Assembly: GCA_963676095.1 (NCBI GenBank)
Contig: OY781040.1
Span: 4,092,001 to 4,156,000, forward strand
Length of the DNA: 64,000 bases
DNA from: G963676095 sp963676095
GTDB lineage: Bacteria > Bacteroidota > Bacteroidia > Bacteroidales > Prolixibacteraceae
Reading direction: 5' to 3'
Shown here piece by piece: positions 61,185 to 64,000 of the stretch. The position numbers and the translations under genes are program-made. How positions within the stretch are numbered: the first letter of the stretch is position 1; each line of letters starts with the position of its first letter. Below the pieces are notes generated by a model, which saw only the letters and a list, made by a program, of their open reading frames with translations, was not told where the DNA came from and ran no database searches.

Positions 61185-64000
61185 ATGAATGAAGAGAAAA
61201 CCCGCAGAATGCCAGCCTCAGGCAGGGATAAGTCAGCAGATCATGAAAATATGTCACCACATCCGGATGTCCAGAATGAAAATGAAGAAATTGATTTAGG
61301 CAAAACTAAGGTACTCGGGAAAGACAAGCCTTCCGGAACAACGGATGATATCAACCTGTTAACGGAGACCGATGTATATCGGTTGAATGACCATGTGTAT
61401 TCCTTTAAAGGGTTAATCTCCGAAAATTCGGGGGAGGCCCAGATTTTTCTGGTGGAGAGGGATGGAGTTAACTATGTGCTTAAGCTGTATTATCCCCAAT
61501 TTAAACCCCGCATGGAATTATTGGATAAGTTAAGGTCCTTTGACTTTCCGGGTGTTGTTAAGTTATACGACTTTGGCGAATGGACCAATCCAAAAACTGG
61601 GGGGAAGAGGACTTTCGAGCTGATGGAATTCCTGGAAGGGGGAGAACTGGATAAAATAAAACTTGATCGGGACGAGGCCCGGTTCAGGGATATTGCCCTC
61701 CAGGCCGCCAGTGTCCTCGCTTTCTGCCATAACAATAAGATTATACATAAAGATATCAAGCCGGGAAATTTCTTTTTCAGGGATAAAGAACATAAACAGC
61801 TGATCCTCGGAGATTTCGGTATTGCCTCTCTTTGCAGTGAAGATGAATTATCTCACCAGACCCAACAGGCGAGGACCCCGGTTTATGCCGCCCCCGAGAT
61901 GTATATCCTGATCGACGATAAGGTTGAGATCGATGCGAAAGTTGATTTTTATTCGCTTGGGATTACCCTGATGTATGTTTGGTCTGGTGCAAATCCCTTC
62001 AGGGATAATGAACGCGCAATGACAAATATGAAGCGTTTGGGCGATCTTCCCTATCCGGAAGACGCCCCTGCAGATATTTTATTGTTAATGAAGGGCCTTA
62101 CAGTTCTTGACCCCAGAAAACGATGGGGTTTTGATGAAGTCAGGCGTTGGGCAAACGGGGAAATCGTTGAAGTGGCAAAAAATACGCTTGTAAGGTATAA
62201 TGCTTTCGTTTTCGATGCCGACAAGGGGCTTGCAGCCAGTAACCCTCAGGAACTTGCCCTGCTCATGGATAAATATCCTCCTTTGGCGATCAAATATTTA
62301 TACAGTAATCAGATAAAAAACTGGCTTGAGGAATCGGGAGACCGGAAATTGGCAGTCGAGATTTTCGAGATTTGTGAAAAACGATATCCACAGAACCATC
62401 AGGCAGGACTGAAGGCCGCAATTTATCTGTTTAATTCCAGAATAGTCTATAAAGCGGCGGATGGGAGCGAATGTGAAAACGATGAACAAATGGCTGCCGC
62501 ATTTCTTAAAAAACCTGATCATTATGCAGAAATCCTTCAAAATTTTGATGATGACTACTACTTATACCTGGAGGCGTCAGGAAAACTGGGTCAGCGGAAT
62601 TTATATTCAGAATATTTCAGGGAGTTTAGTCCGCATGTAGCTATCTGGAAAGTAATTTATGATCTGGACAAAACAGCTCCTTTCCCGCTGGAGATCCAGA
62701 CAGAAGGGGGGCCTGTCTCATTGTATTGTAAGGCTCCCGGTGAAATAATTGTTGGATTCAGGGAAAACAAGGTGACCAAAAACGGGATAAGGGCGTTTAC
62801 TGACGGACGTTTTATGGGGTGGTTCGCCAACCAGCTCGATCCGGATACTTACCAGGTTATTGAAAAGATTATTGCAAACGGATCTGAAAATGAACTGGTC
62901 AAGGTTTATGCAATTCTTTATTACCTCGACCGGAGAGTCTCATTTAACCTTTATCTGCCCGGGGAAGACGATTCCAGGTACTTTTTTACAAACGGGCAGG
63001 TCGCCCGTTTGTTCAGCGGTTATGCACGCCGTAAACTGCAGGAAAAAGAGGAAAACAGTTATCTCGACCTCTGTATTGACCACCTTCCACAGGATACGTC
63101 CCTGCTGTACTATTATTTTGAATCGAAGGGATGGGACGAAGAAATAAAATGGGTAAAATATTGCTTTGAACTGGACGGGGATGACAATCGGAAGAAGTGT
63201 GGCCCTTACAACAAAGAGATAGCCTTGTATAAAGCAATTAAAGGACTTGGTGCCGAACCGTCCTATTGGTTCCCGAAATCAGGGGCGCAGGTTTCCTCCC
63301 TTGATGAACTGGAAAAGATACCTGCAGATGAAATCGTACATGAGCTCCGGAAAGGTCCTTTGAAAAATTGGCTGACCATATTTTACCAGGAAGATCCCCA
63401 GGCTGATTTAAAACTGAAGTTTGTTTACGAGAAACTGACCCATCAATACCTTCTGAAACTTGAACAACTGGATCCCCGGAATCAGGAAGCTGTAAGGTTT
63501 CGTGAAGCGATCGGCGAAACGGGCTCCTTAAGGGGACAGGTGAAGGGAAAGTCGCGGCGGCTGATATCCATGAAATTTATTTTTGCTGTTCTGTTCCTTT
63601 TTCTGTCCGGATTGCTGTTCGTCTGGGTTGTCAGATATAAAATTCCCGTAACGGTAAATCCTCTTCCTCCTGAGTTTTGGAATGCCAGCCGGGTATATTT
63701 TGCCATTGCTACAGTTTTCCTGGGGACATTCACCTATATTATGAGCGAGAACCGCAAGTTTTTATCATCATTGGTTACAGGAGCATTTGAATCTGTTGTT
63801 TTGTATTATGCTGCATACCTGGCGATCGGGTTCTTCAGTCCGTATCTGACAATTATTGTTGCCGCCCTGATCATTCTTGGAGTTATTCTTTTTTTACTGG
63901 AAGCATACGGGGTCCCGTCTTCGGGCAGGGAAATGAGACGGGAATTGTTTGCAGAAAATGATGAAGAGACCGGATTGGTCGAACCGCTTTATCATGCTTT
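61185..64000 (+). CDS. Membrane-attached Ser/Thr protein kinase (3' end outside window)
   Basis: The frame is open from ATG 61185 to the window end, at least 938 residues. Residues about 75-330 are a Hanks-type kinase: ATP-binding Lys K100 in YVLKLYY, catalytic loop HKDIKPGN (188-195, D190) and DFG (210-212), followed by TPVYAAPEMY as the activation/APE segment. The glycine-rich loop is weakly conserved. A long helical, TPR-like region (about 340-790) follows, then three to four TM helices from about 796 to 906. The protein is thus cytoplasmic with a C-terminal membrane anchor. The zinc-ribbon gene precedes it. Targets are unknown. Confidence 0.92.
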   Translation, partial: MNEEKTRRMPASGRDKSADHENMSPHPDVQNENEEIDLGKTKVLGKDKPSGTTDDINLLTETDVYRLNDHVYSFKGLISENSGEAQIFLVERDGVNYVLKLYYPQFKPRMELLDKLRSFDFPGVVKLYDFGEWTNPKTGGKRTFELMEFLEGGELDKIKLDRDEARFRDIALQAASVLAFCHNNKIIHKDIKPGNFFFRDKEHKQLILGDFGIASLCSEDELSHQTQQARTPVYAAPEMYILIDDKVEIDAKVDFYSLGITLMYVWSGANPFRDNERAMTNMKRLGDLPYPEDAPADILLLMKGLTVLDPRKRWGFDEVRRWANGEIVEVAKNTLVRYNAFVFDADKGLAASNPQELALLMDKYPPLAIKYLYSNQIKNWLEESGDRKLAVEIFEICEKRYPQNHQAGLKAAIYLFNSRIVYKAADGSECENDEQMAAAFLKKPDHYAEILQNFDDDYYLYLEASGKLGQRNLYSEYFREFSPHVAIWKVIYDLDKTAPFPLEIQTEGGPVSLYCKAPGEIIVGFRENKVTKNGIRAFTDGRFMGWFANQLDPDTYQVIEKIIANGSENELVKVYAILYYLDRRVSFNLYLPGEDDSRYFFTNGQVARLFSGYARRKLQEKEENSYLDLCIDHLPQDTSLLYYYFESKGWDEEIKWVKYCFELDGDDNRKKCGPYNKEIALYKAIKGLGAEPSYWFPKSGAQVSSLDELEKIPADEIVHELRKGPLKNWLTIFYQEDPQADLKLKFVYEKLTHQYLLKLEQLDPRNQEAVRFREAIGETGSLRGQVKGKSRRLISMKFIFAVLFLFLSGLLFVWVVRYKIPVTVNPLPPEFWNASRVYFAIATVFLGTFTYIMSENRKFLSSLVTGAFESVVLYYAAYLAIGFFSPYLTIIVAALIILGVILFLLEAYGVPSSGREMRRELFAENDEETGLVEPLYHA

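Overview
The window reads as chromosome of a Bacteroidota bacterium, most likely an anaerobic or facultative member of the Bacteroidales/Marinilabiliales group. This is inferred from family content: an S46 dipeptidyl-peptidase, a TonB-dependent receptor with a carboxypeptidase-like N-terminal domain, DUF2723 and DUF6427 membrane proteins, PspC/PadR genes, about 800-residue FtsX-type permeases and class I hybrid cluster protein. Several start regions carry TAnnTTTG-type -7 boxes typical of this phylum. No rRNA, tRNA, CRISPR array or prophage was seen. Both window edges cut genes.

Layout. 1-8.3 kb: a partial surface/outer-membrane protein, a coiled-coil lipoprotein, an OmpR-type two-component pair, an S46 peptidase and a class C beta-lactamase-like hydrolase. 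8.4-33 kb: a large export locus. A divergent NtrB/NtrC-like pair faces a TolC, HlyD-type adaptor, ABC ATPase and a run of FtsX/MacB-like permeases (six intact, three remnants), with one secreted DGD-repeat (DUF4097-like) protein inside the run and one IS4-family element inserted near its end. Palindromic TGTAAA/TTTACA sites followed by sigma-54-like -24/-12 elements lie before the TolC gene and before the last permease, so the NtrC-like protein probably switches on both ends of the locus. Four permeases share an almost identical 168-bp 3' end, a sign of gene conversion.

33-36.5 kb: a minus-strand envelope-stress-type operon (repeat protein, PadR, PspC protein, DUF4252 protein, small PspC protein). 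37.3-42.9 kb: TonB receptor, repeat lipoprotein and secreted DNA/RNA non-specific endonuclease, a possible extracellular nucleic-acid scavenging locus. 43.1-46.3 kb: a GH2 beta-galactosidase lipoprotein ending at a strong terminator. 46.3-47.2 kb: a gene-free stretch with two arrays of 22-bp repeats. 47.2-50 kb: nadA, an unrecognised gene and a CPBP protease.

50.1-53.5 kb: a Crp/Fnr regulator divergent from a 4Fe-4S protein and hcp, a nitrosative-stress module. 53.8-59.8 kb: DUF2723 protein, polysaccharide deacetylase, purD and a DUF6427 membrane protein, closely packed. 60-64 kb: a four-zinc-ribbon protein followed by a membrane-attached Ser/Thr protein kinase that runs off the window.

The most interesting parts are the sigma-54-controlled exporter array with converted 3' ends, the receptor-lipoprotein-nuclease locus, the 22-bp repeat arrays and the zinc-ribbon/kinase pair at the right edge. 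All family names come from reading the translations by eye; no database search was run.
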